Part shown: in pieces, positions 8,144 to 16,173 of the stretch
Position numbering within the stretch: the first letter of the stretch is position 1
Layout: each line of letters opens with the position of its first letter
DNA from: Brevibacterium permense
GTDB taxonomy: Bacteria; Actinomycetota; Actinomycetes; Actinomycetales; Brevibacteriaceae
Direction: 5' to 3'
DNA length: 39,525 nt
Assembly (NCBI RefSeq): GCF_013280495.1
Contig: NZ_JABSSX010000019.1
Location: forward strand, 1 to 39,525
Made by a program: the position numbers and the translations under genes
Notes under the pieces: model-generated
What the model saw: the letters and a program-made list of their open reading frames with translations, nothing else
Databases searched by the model: none
Told to the model about the DNA's origin: nothing

Positions 8144-8197
8144 CACCGTTAGCAGCATTTCACCCCTCTGCAACGGGGTGAAATACTGCTAACGGTG
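8144..8197. terminator. bidirectional terminator between dld and the membrane-protein gene
   Basis: A 23-base stem (CACCGTTAGCAG... to its complement) with one mismatch and an eight-base loop. It lies between the converging ends of dld (8050) and the minus-strand gene ending at 8302, and so serves both. Confidence 0.85.
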
Positions 8198-8301
8198 ATG
8201 GATGCGCGAGACACGGTGAGCTGACGCGCCGCCGGTGACTGATGTCGTCGGTCTCAGGCTGGTTGCCCGCAGCCGACCTGGCGACCTCTGACGCGGCGAA
8301 A

Positions 8302-8877
8302 TCAGTCCTCGTCTTCGATCTCGGCGACGGCGGCCGCCTCGGCGCGGGCCTGCTTGATTTTTCGTACCCGGGAGATCGTCATGATGGTCAGCGCGATGAT
8401 GAAGCCGAACGCAGCGCCGATCGCGATGGAATAGGTGCTGGAGGGAGCACCTGGCATCGTTTGACCGCCCATTCCGACATCGATGAGCGGGTAGCCGTTG
8501 CTGATATGAAAGACGATTGCACCGACCCAAACGATGGCGAACAGGGCGCCGACGATATTGCCGACGACCAGCCGCCTCGGCGAGACGCGAGCCATAGACA
8601 TGGAGAAGTCCACATTCTCACGCTGGCAGTATGCAGAGACGACGATGCTGGTCACCATGGAGCCGAAGACGATGAGCACACTCCACATTCCCGCGCCGAA
8701 GACGGCAAAGATGAGTGCAAGCGCGAAGAACACGTAGGTGGAGACGACGGCCCCCAAGGTATATGCCCTCAGAATGACGTCGCGCTCACGTTCGTCGCCC
8801 ATCGAGGGATCATTGAAACCGGCGATCCTGTCGGCGAGTTCGTTGGTGTGCTTCTTCTTGTCGCTCGTGCTGTTCAT
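8302..8877 (-). CDS. four-helix membrane protein paired with an XRE regulator
   Basis: This 191-residue protein begins with about 40 charged residues (NELADRIAGFND, GDERERDVILRAYTLG), then four hydrophobic stretches (about 43-63, 66-85, 105-125, 147-167) and a short charged tail ending EIEDED. The arrangement, and the operon with a small XRE regulator translated just upstream (ATGA overlap at 8874-8877, with AGGAGG before the ATG), matches a common gene pair in Gram-positive bacteria whose membrane protein is annotated only as a conserved integral membrane protein. Its function is unknown; regulation by the partner is likely, since the operator array is upstream of the pair. Confidence 0.8.
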   Translation of the reverse strand: MNSTSDKKKHTNELADRIAGFNDPSMGDERERDVILRAYTLGAVVSTYVFFALALIFAVFGAGMWSVLIVFGSMVTSIVVSAYCQRENVDFSMSMARVSPRRLVVGNIVGALFAIVWVGAIVFHISNGYPLIDVGMGGQTMPGAPSSTYSIAIGAAFGFIIALTIMTISRVRKIKQARAEAAAVAEIEDED

Positions 8878-9086
8878 TGGGATTCCTCCTTCAGTGAGAA
8901 GATCTCTTCGACTGTCGTGTTCAAGGCTCGGGCGATGCGCAGCGCCAGATAGACGCTGGGGGCGTAGTCGCCGCGCTCGGTCGCGATGATCGTCTGCCGC
9001 GACACCCCTGTGAGCTGGGCCAACTGTGCCTGCGTGAGCCCGGAAGCCTTGCGAACCTGCTTGAGGTCCGAGGTCTGAACTTCCAT
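8874..9086 (-). CDS. small XRE-family (Cro/C1) transcriptional regulator
   Basis: The 70-residue product is almost entirely one HTH_3 domain. The helix-turn-helix lies at about residues 18-37 (TQAQLAQLTGVSRQTI), followed by GDYAPSVYLALRIARALNTTVEEIF. Proteins of this size and sequence are typical of the compact YozG-like regulators that precede a DUF2178-like membrane gene. I chose the ATG at 9086 rather than 9104 because AAGGA lies at the correct distance upstream. Its own promoter region carries repeated TTGACA/TGTCAA half-sites (9097-9165), which is strong circumstantial evidence of autoregulation. Confidence 0.9.
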   Translation of the reverse strand: MEVQTSDLKQVRKASGLTQAQLAQLTGVSRQTIIATERGDYAPSVYLALRIARALNTTVEEIFSLKEESQ

Positions 9087-9096
9087 ACCGTTCCTT

Positions 9097-9165
9097 GATG
9101 TCAACTTCTCTTTACATCAATTAGTAAAGCATGTTTGACACCAGCATGTCAATGATCTTTGACAT
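9097..9165 (-). promoter_or_regulatory. operator array and promoter of the XRE/membrane-protein operon
   Basis: Half-sites TTGACA (9135-9140), TGTCAA (9147-9152) and TTGACA (9159-9164) recur exactly 12 bases apart in alternating orientation, making two overlapping dyads (9135-9152 and 9146-9165). A further dyad, GATGTCAA to TTTACATC, lies at 9097-9118. On the minus strand one TTGACA is placed as a -35 element, with a weak TTTACT-like -10 about 17 bases on. Confidence 0.75.
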
Positions 9166-9274
9166 CGCCGAGGCTGCCCCGCCGTCCCGTGGCCCCGCGG
9201 GGTCGAGTTTGGGCCGCCGAGGCAGGGCTGAGCCGGTGAGCCGTCGTCTCCTCCGCGCACAACGTCCCGCAAAT

Positions 9275-9308
9275 GCGAAAACACCCCGCCGCAACGGGGT
9301 GTTTTCGC
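9275..9308 (-). terminator. intrinsic terminator downstream of the MFS gene
   Basis: A perfect 14-base stem (GCGAAAACACCCCG) with a six-base loop. On the minus strand it follows the MFS gene ending at 9482; the T-rich half of the stem gives a run of T in either direction. Confidence 0.8.
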
Positions 9309-9481
9309 GCTGACTGTGGCGGATGCGGAGCCGGCGGTGCGAAGAGAGACTGATGCGGGGACGTGGCCCTAACGGTGACAGATGCTCGCCGAGGCGGTCG
9401 CCGGCAGGCGGCACTGCCGCCCATTGCACGTGACACCGGCGCGCGAGACAGCGATCGCGCAAGCTCTCGCCTCAGCGCGCT

Positions 9482-10723
9482 TTACGCCTCCACAACTCGC
9501 TCGCGCCGACGGTCCTTCTCCAACCGGGCCTCGTGACTCGACCGCGAAGGGTTCAAAAGCTTGAGTAGCGACAGCGCGATGATCGCTCCCAGCACAGCGC
9601 AGCCGGCCGGCAGCAGCATCGCGGTCTTCGCATCGAAGGCGTCGATGATGTTGCCGGCGACGGCCGAACCGAAGGCGACGCCGAAGCCCAGTGAGGTGCC
9701 CAGCCAGGCGAACGCCTCGGTGAGCCTGCGCGGGGGAGCGAGCTGCTCGATAACGGAGTTCGCGCCGATGAGGCTCGGGGCGATCGCCGATCCGACGACG
9801 ATGAGGATGATGCCGTAGGTGACCATCGAGTTCGCCAGCAGCATCAGGCACGCACCCACGGCCAGGCAGGACACGGCCACTCCGAAGCGATGGTGGACGG
9901 CGGCCTGCCAGTTCCGGGCCCCGTACAGCGCGCCGGAGATGAGCGATCCCAGCGCCAGGCACGACAGGAGCACCCCGGCCGAGGACTTCACGCCGAGTTC
10001 GTCGGCGAAGGCGACGGCGATGACGTCGATGGCACCGAAGTTCACGCCGAGGAAGATGTTGACGATGATGATCGCGAAGATGCCCGGGTTCGAGAACACG
10101 TGCCCCTTCGCCTCGGTGGTCCGCTCCACCGGCGGCGGTTCGGTCGACTTCTGGATGTAGAGCAGCAGCGAGCCGACTCCGACGGTGATCATCGACAGGA
10201 TGATTCCCGCCGGCGGCCACACGGCGGTGGCGAGCACCGTGGCCAGCACCGGCCCGGAGACGAACATCAGCTCATCGGCGACCGATTCCCAGGAGAACGC
10301 GGTCTGCAGCTTCTTCGGGGTGTCGACGATATGCGACCAGCGTGAGCGCACCAGCGAACCGACGGAGCCGACGGTGGCGCCGCCGATGCCGGCGAAGACG
10401 AAGACGAATCCCGTCCACCATTCCTCGTACACGGAGACGATGAGCAGCGCCAACGCGATGAGGTGGGTGATGACGATGGGCACCATGACCTTCGCCTGAC
10501 CGAGTCGGTCGACGAGGCGAGCGATCCCGGGGCCGGCAAGTGCCTGGACGATCATATAGACGGCGGAGACGATGCCCGCCATGCCGTATGACCCGGTCAC
10601 GCCCTGGATGAAGAGGACGATTCCCAGCCCCAGCACTGCGATGGGCATCCGGGCGACGAGACCGGCCAAGGAGAACTTGAGAGCACCGGGAAGCGACAGA
10701 ATTTCCCGATAGTTATTGAACAC
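9482..10723 (-). CDS. MFS transporter
   Basis: This 413-residue protein has about twelve hydrophobic segments, and the RLVDRLGQAKVM loop after helix 2 is an MFS-type signature, though not the strict GRR/K form. It resembles the uncharacterised MFS permeases of actinobacteria related to sugar-efflux proteins. The short hydrophilic ends (MFNNYREIL and a basic tail SSHEARLEKDRRRERVVEA) are cytoplasmic. The start is a GTG with a TAGACT box six bases upstream and no ribosome site, that is, leaderless. A terminator lies about 170 bases after the stop. The substrate is unknown. Confidence 0.85.
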   Translation of the reverse strand: MFNNYREILSLPGALKFSLAGLVARMPIAVLGLGIVLFIQGVTGSYGMAGIVSAVYMIVQALAGPGIARLVDRLGQAKVMVPIVITHLIALALLIVSVYEEWWTGFVFVFAGIGGATVGSVGSLVRSRWSHIVDTPKKLQTAFSWESVADELMFVSGPVLATVLATAVWPPAGIILSMITVGVGSLLLYIQKSTEPPPVERTTEAKGHVFSNPGIFAIIIVNIFLGVNFGAIDVIAVAFADELGVKSSAGVLLSCLALGSLISGALYGARNWQAAVHHRFGVAVSCLAVGACLMLLANSMVTYGIILIVVGSAIAPSLIGANSVIEQLAPPRRLTEAFAWLGTSLGFGVAFGSAVAGNIIDAFDAKTAMLLPAGCAVLGAIIALSLLKLLNPSRSSHEARLEKDRRRERVVEA

Positions 10724-11045
10724 CAGGAAAGTCTACCGAGCGCTCCGAACGACAGCCAGACGAATTCTGCGTTATTCCTGGTGAGTCCCCTCACCTCGAC
10801 CCGGGGATCATCCGTGGGTAACGAACGGATATCGGTCCCGGTCATCCCGGTCGAAACCGAATATCACAACGTCTGACAAGGCAGAACACCTCGCCGAGGC
10901 GGTCCTGCCCTCCTGTCCGCCTCCGCGGTGAGGTACGGGGTGCGTCGCGTGGCTGAGAAATGGGTCACCTCGGTCGCTATACAATGGGCGGGATTGCCCA
11001 ATGACCCCGGCGCCCGGCGCCGACAGCTCAAACCCCGGAGTGCCG
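10724..11045. other. intergenic region between divergent MFS and LCP genes
   Basis: It contains the leaderless promoter of the MFS gene (AGTCTA at 10730-10735 on the plus strand) and, for the LCP gene, a good -10 box TATACAAT at 10978-10985. One copy of the word GCCGAGGCGG lies at 10893-10902. No further gene is convincing. Confidence 0.5.
10730..10735 (-). promoter_or_regulatory. leaderless -10 box of the MFS gene
   Basis: TAGACT on the minus strand lies exactly six bases before the GTG start at 10723; no ribosome site is present. Confidence 0.55.
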
Positions 11046-12089
11046 ATGACGGACAACACCACCTTCGACGATCTCTTCGACCACCAGAATGAGGAACCGC
11101 AGCGCCCGCGCAAGAAGAAGCGCGTGTGGCGCAAGGTCCTCGTCGCCCTGCTGATCGTCGTCATCCTCGGCGTGCTCGGCATCGGACTCTACGTCTGGAG
11201 CGTCGGCCGGTCGTTCGACAAGAACGCGAACCAGCTCAATGATGAGCAGGTCTTCGGCAAGGACAGCGCCGGCGGCAAGGACGGCGACGGCACGAACATC
11301 CTGCTGCTGGGCTCGGATGAGCCGATGGACAATGTCGACGTCAACGATTCGCGCGGGCTGCGCTCGGACACGATCATGGTCATGCATCTGCCCGAGTCGG
11401 GCGGCAACGTCCAGATCATGTCGATCCCGCGTGACACTTACGTCGACATCGAGGGCCACGGCAAGGCGAAGATCAACGCGGCCTTGTCCTACGGCGGTCT
11501 GCCGCTGGCCGTGTCGACGGTCTCGGACTTCATCGGCACCGACCTCGATCACGTGGCGATCATCGACTTCGAAGGATTCAAGGCTCTGACCGACAGCCTC
11601 GGCGGGGTGACCGTGAATTCCGAGCAGGCGTTCGAGAAGAACGGCCACACCTTCACCCAGGGTGAGAACGTCCTCAACGGCGATGAAGCGTTGACCTTCG
11701 TGCGCGAGCGCAAGCAGTTCCAGGACGGCGACTTCCAGCGTGCGCGCAATCAGCAGGCGTTCATCCGCGGGCTGACGAACGAGATGATCTCGGCCGATAC
11801 GCTGTCGAACCCGAAGAAGATCCAGGACATGGTCAAGAACTTCGCGCCGTACATGTACGTCGACTCGGGCATGGACGCGAAGTACATCTCCGCGACCGCG
11901 TTCAACATGCGCGACGTCCGCCCCGGTGACATCGAGTTCTTCACCGCGCCCGTCGCCGGCGTCGGCACCTCCCCGGACGGTCAGTCGATCGTCAACGTCG
12001 ACGAGGACGAGCTGAAGAAGGTCCGCGACGCGTTCAAGAACGACACCGTGGCCGACTACGTGCAGAACGCCCCGGAGGCCCACCTGTAG
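11046..12089 (+). CDS. LCP (LytR-CpsA-Psr) family wall-polymer ligase
   Basis: The 347-residue product has a basic cytoplasmic start (RPRKKKRVWRK), one transmembrane anchor (about residues 31-53) and an extracellular LCP domain (about 85-250). The family landmarks are present: NILLLGSDE, RGLRSDTIMVMHL, IMSIPRDTYVDI, KINAALSYGG, DGDEALTFVRERKQF followed by DFQRARNQQ; the Arg and Asp residues here bind the pyrophosphate lipid and catalyse transfer. LCP enzymes move teichoic-acid-like polymers from their lipid carrier to peptidoglycan outside the cell. I chose the ATG at 11046 (GGAG six bases before); the frame is open from 11001. An intrinsic terminator follows at 12185. Confidence 0.9.
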   Translation: MTDNTTFDDLFDHQNEEPQRPRKKKRVWRKVLVALLIVVILGVLGIGLYVWSVGRSFDKNANQLNDEQVFGKDSAGGKDGDGTNILLLGSDEPMDNVDVNDSRGLRSDTIMVMHLPESGGNVQIMSIPRDTYVDIEGHGKAKINAALSYGGLPLAVSTVSDFIGTDLDHVAIIDFEGFKALTDSLGGVTVNSEQAFEKNGHTFTQGENVLNGDEALTFVRERKQFQDGDFQRARNQQAFIRGLTNEMISADTLSNPKKIQDMVKNFAPYMYVDSGMDAKYISATAFNMRDVRPGDIEFFTAPVAGVGTSPDGQSIVNVDEDELKKVRDAFKNDTVADYVQNAPEAHL

Positions 12090-12184
12090 AACCTCGCCGA
12101 GGCGGCTCGTCCCCGGGCGTTCCTCGCCGAGGCGACGCACCGCAGCCGCAGACGTGGACTCCCAGCTCCGCTGAGTCATACATC

Positions 12185-12226
12185 GAGCCCCGCTCCAGGA
12201 CGATCTTGGAGCGGGGCTCTTGTTGT
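12185..12226 (+). terminator. intrinsic terminator of the LCP gene
   Basis: A 13-base perfect GC-rich stem (GAGCCCCGCTCCA, complement ending at 12219) is followed directly by TTGTTGT. Confidence 0.9.
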
Positions 12227-12260
12227 ACGGCGAATTTCGGCCGATATCAGCGGACGCATA

Positions 12261-12316
12261 ATCGCCTTTAGTTCCAGTCATCGAGTTTTAGATCGATGAC
12301 TGGAACTAAAGGCGAT
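12261..12316 (-). terminator. long hairpin terminator of the secreted-protein gene
   Basis: Perfect 24-base arms (12261-12284 and 12293-12316) surround an eight-base loop, 15 bases downstream of the minus-strand gene stop. Its stem has several AAA/TTT runs and is unusually long. Confidence 0.85.
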
Positions 12317-12330
12317 GAGCTCGAGGCGAG

Positions 12331-12801
12331 TCAGCCTTCGAACTTGACCTGGTGCACAGCGTGGGGTGCTGCACCCCATTCGTCCTGGTCGCCGATGGCC
12401 TGGTTGGAGACACCGAGCGTCATCTTCTCGCCGGTCTCCGTGTTCCGGTAGGTGATGTACGTTGTGCCTGCGGCGCCTTCTGCCCCGGAGTTCCTCCAAT
12501 GAGAACCGTCGTCATTGCCGTGGTCTGCCAGTTTCTTTGCGACTTCGTCGCTGGCAAACGCTTCGACGCGTTCGGTGTTGTCCTGGCCCCAGGCGATGAC
12601 GAGTTCGTCAGCATACTTGCCGGCTTCGATCGGGTAGTAGATGGATTGCGTGTCGACGTCTGTGGCGGCCGACTGAGCCGATGAGTTGGCTGCGCCAGAG
12701 TCGGCGGCCATGGCTGGTCCTGTTGCGAGTCCGAGTCCGGCGAGTCCGGCGACGGTGGCGACTCCGAGGGCTGCAGTTCGTGTGCGGATAGTGGATTTCA
12801 T
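12331..12801 (-). CDS. small secreted protein of unknown function
   Basis: The 156-residue product starts with a clear signal peptide: basic MKSTIRTRT, a hydrophobic core, and an AMA-A cleavage site near residue 32. A Ser/Ala-rich spacer follows, then a mature domain of about 105 residues with two pairs of aromatic strands (SIYYPIEAGKYADELVIAWG, TTYITYRNTETGEKMTLGV). There is no LPXTG motif, lipobox cysteine or other anchor, and no cysteine at all, so it is probably released. A good ribosome site (GAAGGGAAAG) precedes the ATG. I recognise no family. Confidence 0.8.
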   Translation of the reverse strand: MKSTIRTRTAALGVATVAGLAGLGLATGPAMAADSGAANSSAQSAATDVDTQSIYYPIEAGKYADELVIAWGQDNTERVEAFASDEVAKKLADHGNDDGSHWRNSGAEGAAGTTYITYRNTETGEKMTLGVSNQAIGDQDEWGAAPHAVHQVKFEG

Positions 12802-13170
12802 TGTGCTTTCCCTTCTGCTTCTGCGTCGCCGTGACGAGGCGACGGGTTGTTGTCGCAGATCAGTCTTGTCGCCGATTCTGAGGTGGAGGCAACGGTGGCT
12901 GAAAGCACAATCAAAGCGGATAACAGCGCGAAGTCAGGAATATTGCAGTCGTGCGACAGGCGCAGTCAAACGGTGGTGAATGCCAGGCAAACGGCGATAG
13001 TTCCCGCCTGTACGATCTGGCAGAACAGCAAGCTGACGGCACTTCCGCGCGCTCGGTCTGGGAACCGCCGGGGAACGCGTTCTACGACAATTCCGACTGT
13101 GCGGCGATATCCGATCGTGACCCGCTGGGGGCTTACAAAATGAACAGAAGTCCGCACCGGATCAAATAGA
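12802..13170. other. gene-poor region, possible remnant
   Basis: No convincing gene is present. A plus-strand frame from a GTG at 12951 to 13169 encodes a 72-residue sequence with a balanced composition (SRLYDLAEQQADG, PPGNAFYDNSDCAAISD) but has no ribosome site and no recognised family. It may be a decayed gene. Base composition is slightly less GC-rich than its neighbours. Confidence 0.3.
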
Positions 13171-13243
13171 AGTCCGCGCAGGTGCGTGAAGCTGCGATCA
13201 ACGGCTGCACCCGCGCCTGCCTGCCCGCACCTGAACGCGGACT
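13171..13243 (-). terminator. stem-loop after pgm
   Basis: AGTCCGCG at 13171 pairs with CGCGGACT ending at 13243, and CAGGTGCG with CGCACCTG inside it, enclosing a large loop. It lies 11 bases past the pgm stop on the minus strand. The loop is long, so termination by it is uncertain. Confidence 0.45.
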
Positions 13244-13253
13244 AGCCGTGCGC

Positions 13254-14894
13254 TTACTCCAGCACCCCGTCGACGAGAGTGCGGGCGTCATGCTGGACCT
13301 GGCGCAGGTGGTCCTCATCGCGCAGGGACTCCGCGTAGATCTTGTAGACGTCTTCCGTGCCCGACGGTCGTACGGCGAACCATGAATTGTCCGTGGTGAT
13401 CTTGAGCCCGCCGATGGGCGCATTGTTGCCCGACGCCGAGGTGAGCACCTCCTTCACAGGTTCACCGCCGACGGTCTTCGCGCTCACCTGGGAGGCATCC
13501 AGGGACCCCAGCCGTTCCTTCTGTGCACGCGTCGCCGGCGCATCCTGGCGGGCATAGGCGCTGGTGCCGTGGTTCGCGGCCAGCCCTGCGTAGCGCTGCG
13601 AGGGAGTCTGCCCGGTCTTCGCTGTCATCTCGGCCGCGAGTAGGGCGAGGATGATGCCGTCCTTGTCCGTCGACCACACCTTGCCGTCCCTCCGCAGGAA
13701 CGATGCGCCGGCCGATTCCTCGCCTCCGAAGGCCAACGTCGAATCGAGCAGGCCGGGAACGAACCATTTGAAGCCGACGGGCACCTCGAAGAGAGTGCGG
13801 TTGTGAGCGGCGACGATGCGGTCGACGATCGACGAGGTGACCAGAGTCTTGCCGATCGCGGCGCCCTTCGGCCAGTCGGTGCGGGAGTCGAGCAGGTAGT
13901 CGATGGCGGCTGCCAGATAGTGATTCGGGTTCATCAGGCCGGCATCGGGAGTGACGATGCCGTGACGGTCGGCATCGGCGTCATTGCCGGTGGCGATGTC
14001 GAAGTCGTTGCGTGAGGCGATGAGGCCGGCCATCGCATAGGGGGAGGAGCAGTCCATGCGGATGTTCTCGTCCCAGTCCAGGGTCATGAACGACCAGGTG
14101 GGGTCGACATCCGGGTGGACGACGTCGAGGTTGAGGTCGTAGTCCTCGGCGATCGCCGCCCAGTAGTCGACGCTGGCTCCGCCGAGCGGATCGGCGCCGA
14201 TCTTCAGCCCGGAGCTGCGGATGACATCGAGGTCGATGACCGACTCGAGGTCGTCGACGTAGTTCGAGACGTAGTCGAAGTTCTCAGTGTTCTCCAGATG
14301 GAATGCCCGCTGGAACGGGGTGCGCGGGATCTTCTCCCACCCCTCGGCCAGGTATCGGTTCGCACGTTCGGCGATCCAAGTCGTCGTCTCGGTTCCGGCG
14401 GGCCCGCCGTGCGGTGGGTTGTACTTGATGCCGCCGTCGGCGGGCGGATTGTGGCTGGGAGTGACGATGATGCCGTCGGCCTGCGCATCCTCGCGCGACT
14501 TCCCGGCATTGAAGCCGAGGATCGCGTGGGAGACGGCAGGGGTCGGGGTGAAGCCGTCGCGTTCGTCGATGAGCGCGGGCACCTCGGCTGCGGCGAGCAC
14601 CTCAAGGACGGTGAGGAATGCGGGTTCACTGAGCGCGTGAGTGTCACGGCCGAGGAAGACCGGTCCGTGAATGCCTTTGTCTCGGCGGAAGTCGACGATG
14701 GCCGCGGTGATGGCCGCGATGTGGGCTTCGTTGAAGGAGCGGTTGAAGCTCGAACCGCGGTGGCCGGAGGTCCCGAAGCTCACTGCTTGCGAAGCCACCG
14801 AGGGATCGGGAACCAAGTCGTGATAGGAATCGAGAAGGGCAGGGACGTCAACGAGATCCTTGTCCTGGGCCAACTGGCCGGCGCGTGTTGTCAT
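13254..14894 (-). CDS. pgm: phosphoglucomutase (alpha-D-glucose specific)
   Basis: The 546-residue product is full length for the E. coli Pgm type. It has the SFGTSGHRGSSFNRSFNE opening, the phosphoserine loop IVTPSHNPPADGGIKYN with Ser147 as the phospho-carrier, the metal loop GNDADADRHG, the sugar-recognition GGEESAGASF and the C-terminal phosphate-binding RPSGTED. It interconverts glucose-1-phosphate and glucose-6-phosphate in the cytoplasm, feeding UDP-glucose and wall or glycogen synthesis. The ribosome site (AGGTAGAAG) is moderate. The gene stands alone. Confidence 0.95.
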   Translation of the reverse strand: MTTRAGQLAQDKDLVDVPALLDSYHDLVPDPSVASQAVSFGTSGHRGSSFNRSFNEAHIAAITAAIVDFRRDKGIHGPVFLGRDTHALSEPAFLTVLEVLAAAEVPALIDERDGFTPTPAVSHAILGFNAGKSREDAQADGIIVTPSHNPPADGGIKYNPPHGGPAGTETTTWIAERANRYLAEGWEKIPRTPFQRAFHLENTENFDYVSNYVDDLESVIDLDVIRSSGLKIGADPLGGASVDYWAAIAEDYDLNLDVVHPDVDPTWSFMTLDWDENIRMDCSSPYAMAGLIASRNDFDIATGNDADADRHGIVTPDAGLMNPNHYLAAAIDYLLDSRTDWPKGAAIGKTLVTSSIVDRIVAAHNRTLFEVPVGFKWFVPGLLDSTLAFGGEESAGASFLRRDGKVWSTDKDGIILALLAAEMTAKTGQTPSQRYAGLAANHGTSAYARQDAPATRAQKERLGSLDASQVSAKTVGGEPVKEVLTSASGNNAPIGGLKITTDNSWFAVRPSGTEDVYKIYAESLRDEDHLRQVQHDARTLVDGVLE

Positions 14895-15013
14895 TCTTCT
14901 ACCTAACCAAATGACAGCGGTTGCGCACAGTTGTGTCCACGGAGTTCTTGCATCGTGGACTTCGGCGGCTTCTCGAAGCGAGCATCAGCGGCCTCGTATG
15001 CCGCGTCGTCGTC

Positions 15014-15310
15014 TCAGTCCGGCGGCTCCACTGAGTCGTCTTCCTCTTCCTTCGTGTCTCCACCGCTGATATCTCGGTCTTTGTCGGGGGAGGAGGACCC
15101 TTCGGCTTTGGCCTGGGCTTCCTCAGGATCCCGATCGATCGGAACATCGTGCTCGGCGGCGATGCGCTCGAGCCTCTCTTCAGGAGTTTGGGAACTTCCT
15201 TCGGCATCGGTATCTGCGCCGACTCCGACGGCAGTGCTCTCGATGTCCTGCTCGTCTTCGGTCTGGTCTTCGGTTGAGTTCTCCGGGAGGTTCTTCTTCT
15301 CGTCACTCAT
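15014..15310 (-). CDS. small acidic, probably disordered protein
   Basis: This 98-residue protein is mostly Glu, Asp, Ser and Lys (MSDEKKNLPENSTEDQTEDEQD at the start, EEEDDSVEPPD at the end) and has no hydrophobic core, so it is likely disordered. A strong ribosome site (GAAAGGAG) at good spacing makes it a real gene. The central TPEERLERIAAEHDVPIDRDP is the only part that looks structured; it resembles a segment of the stress protein at 16174 (EERAQNTAAEEGVTLHRNP). Function unknown. Confidence 0.75.
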   Translation of the reverse strand: MSDEKKNLPENSTEDQTEDEQDIESTAVGVGADTDAEGSSQTPEERLERIAAEHDVPIDRDPEEAQAKAEGSSSPDKDRDISGGDTKEEEDDSVEPPD

Positions 15311-15543
15311 GACTTCGGCTCCTTTCGGAGTTGAACACGCTCACCGCGTTCGACGGAGGAATGGGGATCACAAGAGGTATGGAAGTGATCCGTGGTCTCG
15401 ACGGTAGACCCATCGTGGAAACGGGGCAAGGGGAGTCGGTCTTGCGGCTCCTCCGGTCGACCTCGCGACGATGGGAGCGACTCTCGCGGACGGTGGGATC
15501 AATCCGCTGACTGCTGGCTGGCCGACTGCAGGTGCCTTTCTGC

Positions 15544-15873
15544 TCACTTCACCCAGGGCTCTTCGCCGGTCTCGGAGACGATCGGCTTACCATTGTCGAT
15601 GTTCCATGAGCCCATGCCGCCGACGACATCAAAGGCGTCGAAGCCATTCTGATTGAGCCAGGCCACGGCTCGGTTCGAGCGTCCGCCGGTGCGGCAGATG
15701 ACGTACATATCGTCATCGAGAGGAAGATCGTCCAGGCGGGTGGGCAGCTCGCCCAGCGGTACGTGGATCGCGCCTTCGATATGGCCGGCCTCCCATTCGT
15801 CATCCTCGCGGACGTCGATGATGGCGGCCCCTTCGGGGATGTCGTTGACGGTGACGGTCGTTTCTTCATCCAT
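15544..15873 (-). CDS. rhodanese-like domain protein
   Basis: This 109-residue single-domain rhodanese shows IIDVREDDEWEAGHIEGAIHVPLGEL, then the active loop VICRTGGRSNRAV with Cys60 as the sulfur-accepting residue, then the closing GFDAFDVVGGMGSWNIDNGKPI. Such proteins carry persulfide sulfur between cytosolic partners; the partner is unknown. I chose the ATG at 15873, because TACACT lies six bases upstream with no ribosome site (leaderless) and homology starts there; the longer frame to 16017 adds unrelated residues. Confidence 0.9.
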   Translation of the reverse strand: MDEETTVTVNDIPEGAAIIDVREDDEWEAGHIEGAIHVPLGELPTRLDDLPLDDDMYVICRTGGRSNRAVAWLNQNGFDAFDVVGGMGSWNIDNGKPIVSETGEEPWVK

Positions 15874-16173
15874 GGCTTCAGTGTAGGCACGCAAACCGGG
15901 TGTTCGCACCTGCCCGAAGATTCCGAAGCTGCGCATGTTCGTCATCGGGTTCGCGACCCTCTGCGTGGCTGTGCGCGCAGCCTGTGCGCACTTCGAACGG
16001 CTCCGGATTTCAGTCATCTCAGTCCAGTTCCAAGGGGGCTGTTGCCGACGGGAGAGCCGTGTGAGAATGGCCGAGTAGTCGTTGATGCGCCAGTCGACCG
16101 CGGCCCGCCCGAACGAGCCACGGCCGGCGTCAGCGACTTCATCGCCAGGAACCGTCTGCGAAGGGAAATGGTC
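15874..16173. other. divergent promoter region, rhodanese / stress protein
   Basis: It contains the leaderless -10 of the rhodanese gene (15880-15885) and a ribosome site (GAAGGGA) before 16174. No further gene is evident. Confidence 0.4.
15880..15885 (-). promoter_or_regulatory. leaderless -10 box of the rhodanese gene
   Basis: TACACT on the minus strand lies exactly six bases before the ATG at 15873, and helps choose that start. Confidence 0.55.

Noticed and set aside
11028..12281. 417-codon minus-strand frame opposite the LCP gene
   Set aside because: Low-complexity antisense frame; the plus strand encodes a full LCP protein.
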